Part shown: one piece after another, positions 42,156 through 52,473 of the stretch | Position numbering within the stretch: position 1 is the first letter of the stretch | How the letters are laid out: each line of letters starts with the position of its first letter | NCBI RefSeq assembly: GCF_022581195.2 | Contig: NC_061460.1 | Span: forward strand, 13,427,501-13,491,500 | Source: Helicoverpa zea | Lineage: Eukaryota > Arthropoda > Insecta > Lepidoptera > Noctuidae | Reading direction: 5' to 3' | DNA: 64,000 nt | Made by a program: the position numbers and the translations under genes | Notes under the pieces: model-generated | Databases searched by the model: none | What the model was told of the DNA's origin: nothing | The model's input: the letters and a program-made list of their open reading frames with translations, nothing else

Positions 42156-42364
42156 CTAGCTCGTGCCAGCGGTTTCACCCGCATCCCGTGGGAACCACGG
42201 CACGAACCAGTATAAAAAAGTAAAGTAGCCTATAGCCTTCCTCGATAAGTGGGCTATCTAATACTGAAAGAATTTTTCAAATCGGACCAGTAGTTCCTGA
42301 GATTGGCGCGTTCAAACAAACAAAGAAACAAACAAACTCTTCAGCTTTATAATATTAGTATAGA
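42156..42364 (-). mobile_element. Short non-autonomous Helitron (209 bp)
   Basis: On the minus strand it starts TCTATACTAATATTATAAAG after host A and ends CGAGCTAG before host T. It contains GTTTGTTTG-type repeats near the 5' end and TTCCCACGGGATGCGGGTGA near the 3' end. Its sequence is very like 63772-63970. Confidence 0.92.
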
Positions 42365-42365
42365 T

Positions 42366-45300
42366 TAATAACTAGTGCGATGGTTACCTTAAAAACTCTG
42401 TCATTTTCTCGACATTAATAATCCCACATGAAGAAGACGGCGTACGGCGAGACGCGGCGCGGTGCAGCGCGGCGCGGCGGGATATTGCCTCGGCCGCGGC
42501 AAATAGAAATGTATTCGTCGTTGTCACCCATCGCGTCAAGGATGACACCACCGAAATACATTTACTTAGAAAGATAGAAAGAAAGAAATTTTTCTTCGAT
42601 CTTTCTGAACAAAAAGGGTTGGTTACTAGGCTAACGTAGTTTACACAAATTGCACATAATTGAATCTAATGTCAAAGTCCATCTCTAATCGCAAAACAAC
42701 GCATAGATCGGTTATTATCCGCTGTAAGTTGGTTCAGGCGTTTAACAGCGACCACGAAACGAATAAATTCGCAAATGCATTCCTGTATCCGTTTGTGTAG
42801 ACACAGCCATTTATTACAATAGCACTCGTCCGTCACAAAGCCTATTCCAGTTCCGACATTTGTTACGGCACACGATCCATGCGGTAACAACCTCGACAAG
42901 TTATCTTTATCTGACAACAACTTGCGAATCCCATCTAAGTTGTGTCGACTTATCTGACAGCCGCCGCTGATGCTGGGCCGATCATTACACGCGGGACTCA
43001 CGTCATACACAGTGGTTTCGTTAACCAAGAATACATAGTACAAATTATAATCAAAAAATTTCTTTCAAGTATGTTCTTTGTGTGTAATTATAATAATGCA
43101 TACTAAAACTAAAGTGCATCATGCCATTTTTTCAATTGACTTATTTCATAGTAAAATATTCAGAGCTTAAGCAGTTGTAGTGGGAAATAGCGTGTCGCAG
43201 CCCTGTGCACTCACGCGATGAGTTTTGTTCGCATCACTCAGATGGTGCAGTGCGCCGCAAATTGTATTCCACCGCCAGTGTGGCGCGCCTGTCGCCCGCG
43301 CGTCACCTGCGCGTCATCCACGCGTCACCCGCGCGTCGCCGCGACAACACTCCATCCCAAGCCGCTATCAGTCGTGTGTCTCGCCGGAGCACAGATGTCA
43401 GCGCTCGACACTCCGCGCTTACAGGTGAAATATCCCATCTAGGAACTATATGTCTGCGGTAGTCAGTAGCGATACTTATACTTACAGAAATTATTACGTT
43501 TACCGACTGAGATACATTTTTCCGTCCAGGCAGTTCTAGGTAACGTTGTTATTCCTAAGCTATAATCCAAAGTGATGGCAAAAGGATCATTGCTTACTAT
43601 GGCTTTTATCTTGTTTTCTTGTTCAATAACAGAACATTTAGAGAAGGTATTATAGAGTGCACAATTGGAATAAACTAGGCTGAGGGGTTGATTGAAGACT
43701 CAACAATGTAATTTATTGTATGTTTAGTATGGAACTAATTCCTGGTGTGTGTTTAAAATACAAAAATTATTCATTTAGATGTTGATAATAACAATGAATT
43801 ATGAGTGATTTTCCTTTATATCTGCGGCACGAGATGCGGCGTGTGAGTAGTGAGGGACACATTGTACTTGACAAACAAGTTTTATTTCAGTGTTAGTTAT
43901 TTTCATGTCGCCACATGATGCGGGACATGATGACAAGTTTCACCTCAACGTAAAGCAATAATCTAGTCTTTCGTATGTCCTGAGTACCTACATGTAGGAA
44001 CTGTTCGTAAAACACTAATCCAATAACACTTTTGGTTGTAATTGACACAGTATAGAAGTATAGTCAGTCCTAGTCCTTGATCATGTTTATTTGTAGTAAG
44101 TTATAATATAAATACATAGTAAAGTAGCGACACGCAGGTAATCAGTGAGCGTGTGGATGCGGCATCGCTCACGTGTGTCACAAGTCTAGTGTAGTGGACG
44201 TGCTCGAGCCGTCGCCGCGGCGCGATCACCTGTCCACACGCGACATACATCCGCGGCTTACATCAACCATTGAAAAATATCAATCGCTCTCAGTAGCGTA
44301 CCGATGCCTATGCTTTGCGACCTTACCGCTACTGAGTTACATATTATTACTCTACCACTTAGTCTATTTGAATTGAAGTAAGCATGACATGAGTGGAATA
44401 ATGTTCCCTATCACATGTGTTTGTATTACACAAGTTGAAGAACTAAACATTGTCATAGGTAACATTAGTCCACATTGAGTTATTCAAGTTGCGGCTTTCA
44501 ATTATTATGTATTACTTCTCCAATTTAGAATTATTCTCACTGTACACACTACTATAAACTCGCTCTATGATAATGGTTATTTCAAGCGAATGTAATGTGT
44601 CGATAGTGTGAGAGTGGCGGCCGGAGACTGTTTATTTCCGACACCATTGACTGCATTTTAAAAGGATTTCAATTAAACTTGCAGATAGTATTGTCTAACC
44701 AAGAGTATAAATAAATTCAACCGACTGCAAAATAAATAAGTATTAGTCAGTGGGAACTACATCAGCTACGGCTACGGCGTAGCAATATGCTACGACAGAC
44801 TAGATATAGTGAAAGGCCGCAGAAATAATATAAATAGGTATCCTGAATTCATAATTAAATTTTAGCAATTAAATAACTTGTGAATGTTCAGTTATTTCGA
44901 ATTACATCGTATAGATGACTAAACATAGGTAAGTATCGAGTATATGATACAGAGCACATAATGACTTCGCTCAGAAGCGCGGTGCTCATACAGACGACTA
45001 CATTAAGGCACGGCGCACACTGCACGCGTGAATATTGATAGTGTTCAACATCTAAAAAGGGGCAGTCTGACCTGCTTACCATCATTTCAGATATCAGTTG
45101 GCAGTTTGTAGGTTTGAAGTATGAACTTGAGATAAATCCCGTCGTGGTGCGGCGTGTATCACGAAACTGCTGTAGGTATATCTTGTGGTTAACCTTACAG
45201 GCTCACAAACCCTTTGAGCACCGCATATACCTAAAACAACAACATTTCCGTGTGCATAAAACTGGAGTGAATTTCGAATTGATTCGTCGCAGGCTTTACC

Positions 45301-46230
45301 TGTGTCTCTTTGTCCGACGCTTAAAAATACAAATAAAATATCAATTTCCCGGGCTTGGGTAACCGCCATCAGTCGCGTAATGGTTCTCGCTGGCTAAGCA
45401 TCTCGTGTGAACGCACCAGAAGCTGCGGTGACACAATACGGTAGTATGCAGTTTGGCTTGTCAAACACGTTTTATATCTAGTTTCTTGTATTTCCCGAAA
45501 TAATTTAAACATCATCAAATACATACTGGTGTACTCTGACTGTGTCTGCTGTACCGTGTAGTGTGCCTGTGCTCGGCGGCGGCGCGCCATCCATCTCTCG
45601 CGACAACCTCCCCCGCGCCCCGCACCCGGCGCCCCGCGCCCCGCACCCCGCACCCCGCACCCCGCACCCCGCACACCGATCACAGCATCGCGCACTCAAA
45701 CTTTCTCTAAACAAATTGACTTTGACCAACTTTTCAAAACGGAGTATCTTTCTTCTCACAGTGACTCGGTCAAAATTGAATTTACAACTGAAGGAATCGG
45801 ATTTAATGGAATCTGTGAGGTTTATCCGAGGGTTAATGTACAAGTTGTTAATGGAGCTCGAGTTGCGGTCACCGGCGCCTCAGCACCGCATCCACTGTCA
45901 GCTCGGCTGGATATACTCATCAACAAACATGTGTGTCTTTGCAAAAAACACTGAAAGCTTAATAAAGACACAACACTGTTTAAAGTCACGTTAATTACGT
46001 CTCTTGTAATTGAGTGTAGGTCAACGAACGCTCAATACTAAATGGCTAAGCGACACGCTTCTAATTAAACATTTAATGAATGAGTTTATTTCTAAAGACT
46101 TCATTACAGCGTCATAATGATAAGCTTCAGCACGTCAGACCGCTATTACAGGTCCGACACTGTATACACTACACAGGTACTTAGTTAAGTATGAATAGAA
46201 TATACTACATTATAGGAATGAAATTGTATA
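42366..46230. other. Gene-poor region
   Basis: GC-rich islands at about 42440-42500, 43200-43440, 44140-44260 and 45590-45680, with the rest AT-rich. Open frames are GC-island artefacts without recognisable domains. Confidence 0.45.
45598..45677 (-). repeat. C-rich tract, potential minus-strand G-quadruplex
   Basis: Repeated CCCCGCA / CCCCGCG units (CCCGCACCCCGCACCCCGCA) over 80 bp. On the minus strand this gives many GGGG runs. Confidence 0.8.
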
Positions 46231-46406
46231 AAATAAAGCAAAATTAAAAATTTTGAAAAAACCCCCGACGGTAAAAATCTTATTGAAAAATAATAAAATA
46301 ACTCAAAACCCCCGACTTAACCCAATTATATAGGAATATCCGTCGGGGGCTGCCATTAAACCAGCTAAAGGATTTCTAGTGTCGTGAATAGAATTATATT
46401 GAAGAA
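46231..46406. mobile_element. CCCCCGAC-type MITE, left part (interrupted by Helitron 2)
   Basis: The left arm 46231-46354 (GAAAAAACCCCCGACGGTAA through CGTCGGGGGCTGCC) is nearly the exact reverse complement of 49347-49474. The short middle of the element is split by Helitron 2 at 46406/46407. Confidence 0.82.
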
Positions 46407-46746
46407 CTAGCTGTTGCCCGCAACTTCGTCTGCGTGGGCAATATAGAATAGTCAAAATACTACTTATCCCGCAGGTGCATTCTTTCACGTGACAGTATAA
46501 TTAGGATTAGCACTTAGCAGTCGCATAGATTCATTGATCAAGGTTGTGTTGTGGATGTGACCATTTATCTAAACAAAAGAAGTAAAGTTTGTGACGTTGT
46601 GAATATCTCTGGATCTAGTCAGCCAATTTGGAAAATTATTACGTATGGTGCGTAAGTAATTTTCACAGGAAACAGTTATAATCTATGTCTATATGCTTTG
46701 AGTCTGACAAAGCTGTCATTTGTACATTTTCTGCAGCTGCTGCGAC

Positions 46747-46925
46747 TAATCAGAAGCCAGAAAGTCTGTCAGTCTTACCATGGATATCGGCTTGTGTAGT
46801 TGACTGGATTGAAGATAGGTAGATAGGTAGTCGCTCCAAGCAAAATATTGGTACTCAAACAGATTCGGTGACTGGAAGCCAACACCAACATAGTTGGGGA
46901 ATAGCTGGATGGATGATAAAATGAG
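46747..46925 (-). repeat. SINE-like repeat segment inside Helitron 2
   Basis: The plus strand reads ATCAGAAGCCAGAAAGTC ... GGTAGTCGCTCCAAGC ... CTGGAAGCCAACACCAAC ... ATAGTTGGGG. This is the reverse complement of the family at 59558-59762. The copy is diverged. Relative to the Helitron it is in the same orientation and at a similar distance from the 3' end as in Helitron 1. Confidence 0.7.
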
Positions 46926-47030
46926 TCATCATCATCAGCAGGCGCATAGGGTAGGATAGTTTCACTACTGGGGAGAAACACTTGTATGACGGGGATTTTC
47001 TGTGCACTTACTCACTATGGTAAGGCTGAC

Positions 47031-47360
47031 CCCACATTAGGCGTGCGCGATCCTCGGGCGTGTGAGTAGCGCGGGCGTCGCGAGCACGCTGCATGAACGT
47101 CGCGTTTTGCTGCCCTGCGGCATGTGTGAAGAGTGCAAGCGACGCGCTCGCGGCGCTCGAGTTGCGTTCTTACCCCTTCGCCTGCTATCCCCGCCGCCCG
47201 CTAAACGTCTTAGCAGTTAAACGTCAAGGAGAGCGGCGCGTGCGCGCCGCGAGCGCGCTGTAGGTAAATGCCGCAGGGCAGCAAAACGCGACGTTCATGC
47301 AGCGTGCTCGCGACGCCCGCGCTACTCACACGCCCGAGGATCGCGCACGCCTAATGTGGG
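47031..47360. mobile_element. GC-rich MITE with perfect 92-bp inverted repeats
   Basis: The left arm 47031-47122 (CCCACATTAGGCGTGCGCGA ... CTGCCCTGCGGCA) is base-for-base the reverse complement of the right arm 47269-47360. A 146-bp centre separates them. A weaker match continues a few bases outside the arms. There is no transposase. It is much more GC-rich than the surrounding Helitron. Confidence 0.93.
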
Positions 47361-49277
47361 GGAGGCCTAAGCCGGGACTCCACCGAAATGTTTGCATTAT
47401 ATAGTTCACGAATAGGCAAAATGTACGTATCTGTGAGAGTCCACTTCATGTTTTGGTACTTGAAACCTGCAGTTTTGCCAAGATTTTCAAAATGTACGCT
47501 TGCAATTTGTCATTTCTTGGTGGAGCCAGCAAATCGAAAGGAACATAAGTGTTGTATACTGTGCGTCACTACCGCACACCGGGAAAATTTCGCTCTTGCG
47601 GAGGACGTTTATATACCATATTTTGTGTCACCCAGGACGACAGTAAGTATCCACCGAAACGCTTTCAAAGATCTGATGAACGAACAAATCAGACCTGACT
47701 TGGTCACCTGGGGCCAATCAGAGCTCTATGAAGCGATCATATGCTTTGGCTCCTACTGTTATTGTGGTTTCTGAAAATTTATTCACCTCATTCAACGATG
47801 AATGTAATTCTGATGGTACTATTAAGAACACTTGCTTAGCGCAGAAGCTGACGTTGGCAGGTCGACTCTTTTGACTTCTCGAATAGGATACCATTGGTTT
47901 TTGTGCAATGCACACCTGCAATGCATGCTGGATTAGGATAGGATACAGGTGGATAGGATTTGCAACAGAGAACAATTCTGTCTTTGTGATTGAATGACAT
48001 CAAACGTAGTTTTATATAAAAGGTGTTTTTTTAGACTTGGCTCGGGTCTTACTGAGACTGTTCGTAATCGTGACCAGTGTATTTGCGATCAGAAGTTGAA
48101 AGTAAGCATGTCTCTGGTATGCGACGCGCAATTTGTACGTTTTCAGACGCATAAAGCATTTTACGTGTGTATGGTATTAAATCGAGAAAGCTCCCATTTC
48201 TTATCTGCACTTTGTATCTGGGCTTGTTCTTAAAGCTACAGAATCCTACATTACCTACCTACCTCACGCTTAGCAGCGCTTGCGAGAGACAGATACTCCT
48301 TTCTTCTAGGATTAAGTTAACATATTTTGCATCAGAAAAAATAATGGAGGTCTACTTAATACTACTCACTCAAAGTAATTTGTTTTAAGGCCACCACATT
48401 AGTGGAAGATAAGCTAAACTATGTTTATGAAAAAATCCTGATATAAACTCCATCTGTAACTTTAAATGATAATTAATTGTTATACTAAAGTCATCATTTT
48501 TGACATAATATTCAAAAAATAATTTAGATGGCACCGTTTTAAATTTGGCTGAGAACTATTATTTTCCTTTCATCAAGGTAATAATTATAATTGGATTTTG
48601 ATGTGGCTCGGCAAACTGACAAACACTATTGAAATGTCTATCGAAAAATTACACTACGTGTTAAAATATGGTGAATTACGGAAAATACACAACTCCATCT
48701 GTTGAAATAATAATCCTCTATAAAGAATGTATGGTAATTTATTGTCATTTACCACCTCACTCCTTTGACAAATTTTATGTATTTTATTTAACACAGATTA
48801 CCACAGATGGAGCTACTTTAACCTTGGCTAAACACAATTTTCATTTTTTTTTTCTTCCGAATATACTTATGAAGGTGTGATTTTCTGTGTAAAGGTTAAT
48901 AATAGGCCGATCAACTAATATAAGTACAACATTCAAATGTACAGTTTTGACAAACAGATTGCGTGTCGTAATATTTTACATCTTGAATTCACAAAATTAA
49001 TCATATCTTTTGATAGAGTGAATCGATTTCGATGAAACAAAAATTAAGTAATACCCCAAGTTACGTAGAATTTTTGTATGTAAGCATTGTCTGCATTGAA
49101 TTCGTAGATTTTACGTGAATCCCGAACAAACAAACAGATAAACAGACAAACAGACAAAAATGACAAAAATGATGGAAATGGGTTCTGTTAGTTATCCTTT
49201 AACATGCTGGCTATTTTTTTTGCCAATTTCTTCAATGTACAAAAATTACTTTTCTACAGATTTATTATATGTATAGA

Positions 49278-49474
49278 TATAGATTGTAGATGTTTAACGA
49301 TGACATAAAATACACAACAAATATTGTTGAAATGTCATATAGAAAAGGCAGCCCCGACAGTTATTCCTATATAATTGGGTTAAGTCGGGGGTTTTGAGTT
49401 ATTTTATTATTTTTCAATAAGATTTTTACCGTCGGGGGTTTTTTCAAAATTTTTAATTTTGCTTAATTTTATTT
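49278..49474. mobile_element. CCCCCGAC-type MITE, right part
   Basis: It resumes after the Helitron 2 start. The right arm 49347-49474 (GGCAGCCCCGACAG ... GTCGGGGGTTTTGAG ... ACCGTCGGGGGTTTTTTC) pairs with 46231-46354. Confidence 0.82.
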
Positions 49475-49529
49475 CTGACTTTTTAGAGAGCATATACGAA
49501 TTATAGTCTATATAATATGTTATTGCAAT

Positions 49530-49985
49530 ATTATTTTGCACTAATATTGATTGCGCCCTTTAGTGAGTTACAGGCGTAATTTTTATTATTTGGCACGTAA
49601 TATAAGCACGTACACATTGCTGATGAAAACAGGATTGTAATCGGACGTTTTGATTATATTGGAACATTGTTTGGCACTAATATTGTGGCGCCCCCTAGTG
49701 AGTTATAGCCATGACACCTATCTAAGAACATGAACTCATCGAACACAAATCCGTTATTGAAAACTGCATCAAAATCAGATCATTAGTTTAGAAGGTAGGT
49801 GGGAACATTGCTGTTTTGCCCTAATATTGTGGCGCCCCCTAGTAAGTTACAGCCATGACACCTGTCTAAGAACATGAACTCATTGAACACAAACCCTTTA
49901 TTGAAAACCGCATCAAAATCAGATCATTCGTTTAGAAGATAGGTGGGAACATTACTTTGCACAAACGCACACACAAACACACAAA
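49530..49985 (+). repeat. 135-144-bp tandem repeats, three copies
   Basis: The anchor TGGCGCCCCCTAGTGAGTTA recurs with GCGCC at 49553 (diverged), 49688 and 49832. Units share TAAGAACATGAACTCAT and GAAAACTGCATCAAAATCAG. They end in an ACACAAACGCACA run (about 49965-50010). This is probably the tail region of an interspersed element. Confidence 0.8.
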
Positions 49986-51270
49986 CGCACATCTCTCACC
50001 CTAAACGCATATACCTGCTCCGTTCCGTCGTGGGTAAAAATTACTCTTTCGGTAAGTATGTCTTGTCTATTTGTAAATAATAACGCTATTGAATTACTGA
50101 CATAAACTTCACGATTATAGATACTCTTTCGATAAAAAGCCTGATATTGAACAAACTACACACATCATATAATGTCAGCAACTGACTACTTGAGCTACAC
50201 TACTTTAATTCCGTGAACTTGATTCGGCGAGCGCTTGCAAGGTAATCGTTTTTGTGAAGTGATCAGTCGGTATAATGTGTCAGACTCGAGACCGCGTGAG
50301 TCACATGTCACATGCCTGCCGGGGGTCATGAATGAACCTCTGCCAACTGTAAGTATGTTCGTCCAAGTAACTTTCCGCTCAGATAATTTGCTAACTATGT
50401 GCCTCACTCATGATTGTAACGAGAGATTGGAGTCAAGACACACTCGAGTATGAATGTCTAGGAGATCGCTATGTATTACCTGATTGAACTGTACATAAAC
50501 TAGACAACTTCGATTTTTATAACAAAAAGTAGTATTCAAAGTCTGCGACACTACTTTGAAGCTATAAGGCGGGTCTAATAATTATGTAATTTAAAAATAT
50601 TTCGCTTGTTTCTAGTTATTTCTATAATGCCTCGTTCAATATGAAAAAAATATTCAGTGGAAGAAGAAAAATGACATTCACGCCTTAGCAATGTTATGTA
50701 CATTGTGTGTCATTTAGTGAAACGTGTTGTATGTCTGCGCTCCACTGTTAGTATGAATACTGCGAGTAATGAATAACGCTCACTGCTACATATCGGCACG
50801 TGCGCCGGAGCGGGCTCGTTTGTGCTAAGTTCCCTAAGTAACTCGCGCGTAATCGCCGATGTGATGGGAATACTTCCTCCGCGCTATCAGCGGAGTCTCG
50901 CGAAACGAACACGAACGTTAAGAAAGGGTTTTACCGCCGCTGGTCAGCGCCGCGTTCTACTGAAATATTTTAAACAGTTCAGTTTGTAGATATATACTGG
51001 GTGTGAGCGCGGAGTCGTTGAAGCTGCATTGTATATATTATTGTCAGGCAGTTGGCAGCGGCTCGGCTCGGCACGGCTCGGCGCGGCGCGGTGCAGCGGA
51101 TGTTAAGCTTTATAATAATTTCTTGTTCTTTTTCTCCGCGCGACTGTTCTGGCTCAATTCCAAACGGTTTTAATGAGGCGTGAAATACTTATTTAGCAAA
51201 ATACATAAATGTGCAATATAGTGCAACTCCGTTGCACTGATTTGTCTGTCTTTTGTGTGGGTTTTTATTG
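49986..51270. other. Gene-poor region
   Basis: A GC-rich patch at about 50800-50960 (CGCCGATGTGATGGG, CGCTATCAGCGGAG) and a GGCTCGGCACGGCTCGGCGC run at about 51058-51097. No gene is recognised. Confidence 0.45.
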
Positions 51271-51274
51271 AATA

Positions 51275-51461
51275 CTAGCTTCCGCCAGCGGCTTCGCCCG
51301 CGTGGTGTGTTGATAAAAAGCAGCCTATGTGTTAATCCAGGGTATCACCTATCTACATGCCAAACAACCAAATCGGTGCAACCGTTTTTGCGTGACTGAA
51401 TAACAATCATACATCCATACATTCTCACAAACTTTCACATTTATAATATAAGTAGGAAGGA
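51275..51461 (-). mobile_element. Helitron-type terminal element (about 187 bp)
   Basis: On the plus strand it opens CTAGCTTCCGCCAGCGGCTT and CGCCCGCGTGG after host A, and passes through GTTAATCCAGGGTATCACCT and ATCGGTGCAACCGTTTTTGC to TTATAATATAAGTAGGA. This is the mirror of a lepidopteran non-autonomous Helitron subfamily different from 42156-42364. The 5' end is uncertain by a few bases. Confidence 0.75.
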
Positions 51462-51800
51462 TATAAGTAGGATATAAGTAAGATACTTCAGTAGAATCCG
51501 TTACTTTTTCACGGGTAAGTAAATTAAGTATAAACACACAAAACGCACATTACAAGTCAGCTACATACATTACAAGTCAGCTACATACGCTTAGGAAGCA
51601 ATACGCGTCATTAATTTTAAATTATTTAGTGCGGTCGAAAAAAATACTTTGTACGAGTATATTTCATAGTTTCTAGTGATTTGCTGGGAACAATGAATCA
51701 AAGTTAACAAATTAGCAAACTATAAATATAAAAGTGCGGTCGGAATGCGAGCGCAGCTCCGCGGTCCTGGCGAATACACAATGTAATAATCGTGCAACGA

Positions 51801-51851
51801 CCGCACCGCTCCGCACCGCACCGCGCCGCAACGCACCGCACCGTGCCGCAC
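51801..51851 (+). repeat. CCGCA pentamer array
   Basis: Imperfect CCGCA units (CCGCACCGCTCCGCACCGCA and on). One of several similar GC pentamer arrays in the 35-63 kb interval. Confidence 0.85.
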
Positions 51852-52021
51852 ATATACACGCTCCTCAGTGATTTATATACCCAACTAGAATCAACTTAAC
51901 ACTACCTTAAATCAATCTACTAACTTTATTTATCAATTCAGGAAAATACTCCACAGTGGTATTTATGTAATAGAATAACAGAAACAATATACACTCATAA
52001 AAATCCGGCATCATCACTCAT

Positions 52022-52473
52022 CATTATGTAACCGTGACATGTTATAGTACATCTGCTTCACCGACAGCGGAGAGCGGGCGGCACACAGTAGGTCTGTATC
52101 TCGCGCGCGGTACTTACGCTCGAGTGCCGCATATCATTATGTAACCGTGACATGTTATAGTACATCTGCTTCACCGACAGCGGAGAGCGGGCGGCACACA
52201 GTAGGTCTGTATCTCGCGCGCGGTACTTACGCTCGAGTGCCGCATATCATTATGTAACCGTGACATGTTATAGTACATCTGCTTCACCGACAGCGGAGAG
52301 CGGGCGGCACACAGTAGGTCTGTATCTCGCGCGCGGTACTTACGCTCGAGTGCCGCATATCATTATGTAACCGTGACATGTTATAGTACATCTGCTTCAC
52401 CGACAGCGGAGAGCGGGCGGCACACAGTAGGTCTGTATCTCGCGCGCGGTACTTACGCTCGAGTGCCGCATAT
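52022..52473 (+). repeat. 113-bp tandem repeat, four identical copies
   Basis: Units start CATTATGTAACCGTGACATG at 52022, 52135, 52248 and 52361 and end GCTCGAGTGCCGCATAT. The four units look identical base for base. Each contains ACAGCGGAGAGCGGGCGGCA and CTCGCGCGCGGTAC. The open frame on the minus strand through this block simply follows the repeat. Confidence 0.95.

Larger units (their letters stand above)
46407..49277 (-). mobile_element. Helitron 2, non-autonomous, about 2.9 kb, minus strand
   Basis: Read on the minus strand it starts TCTATACATATAATAAATC (49277 downward), the same 5' end as Helitron 1, and ends GACGAAGTTGCGGGC then AACAGCTAG at 46407, with host A and T in place. It carries no Rep/helicase. 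Inside are a SINE-like segment (46747-46925), a GC-rich MITE (47031-47360) and AT-rich filler (47361-49240) in which I recognise no gene, although an open frame of 128 codons occurs at 47388-47774. Confidence 0.8.

Noticed and set aside
45542..45994. 150-codon plus-strand frame with Pro-rich start
   Set aside because: The proline-rich part is the CCCCGCA repeat, and the rest shows no recognisable domain or conservation signal I can see.
47388..47774. 128-codon frame within Helitron 2 as a captured gene
   Set aside because: No family is recognised, and the surrounding sequence looks like repeat filler; support is insufficient.
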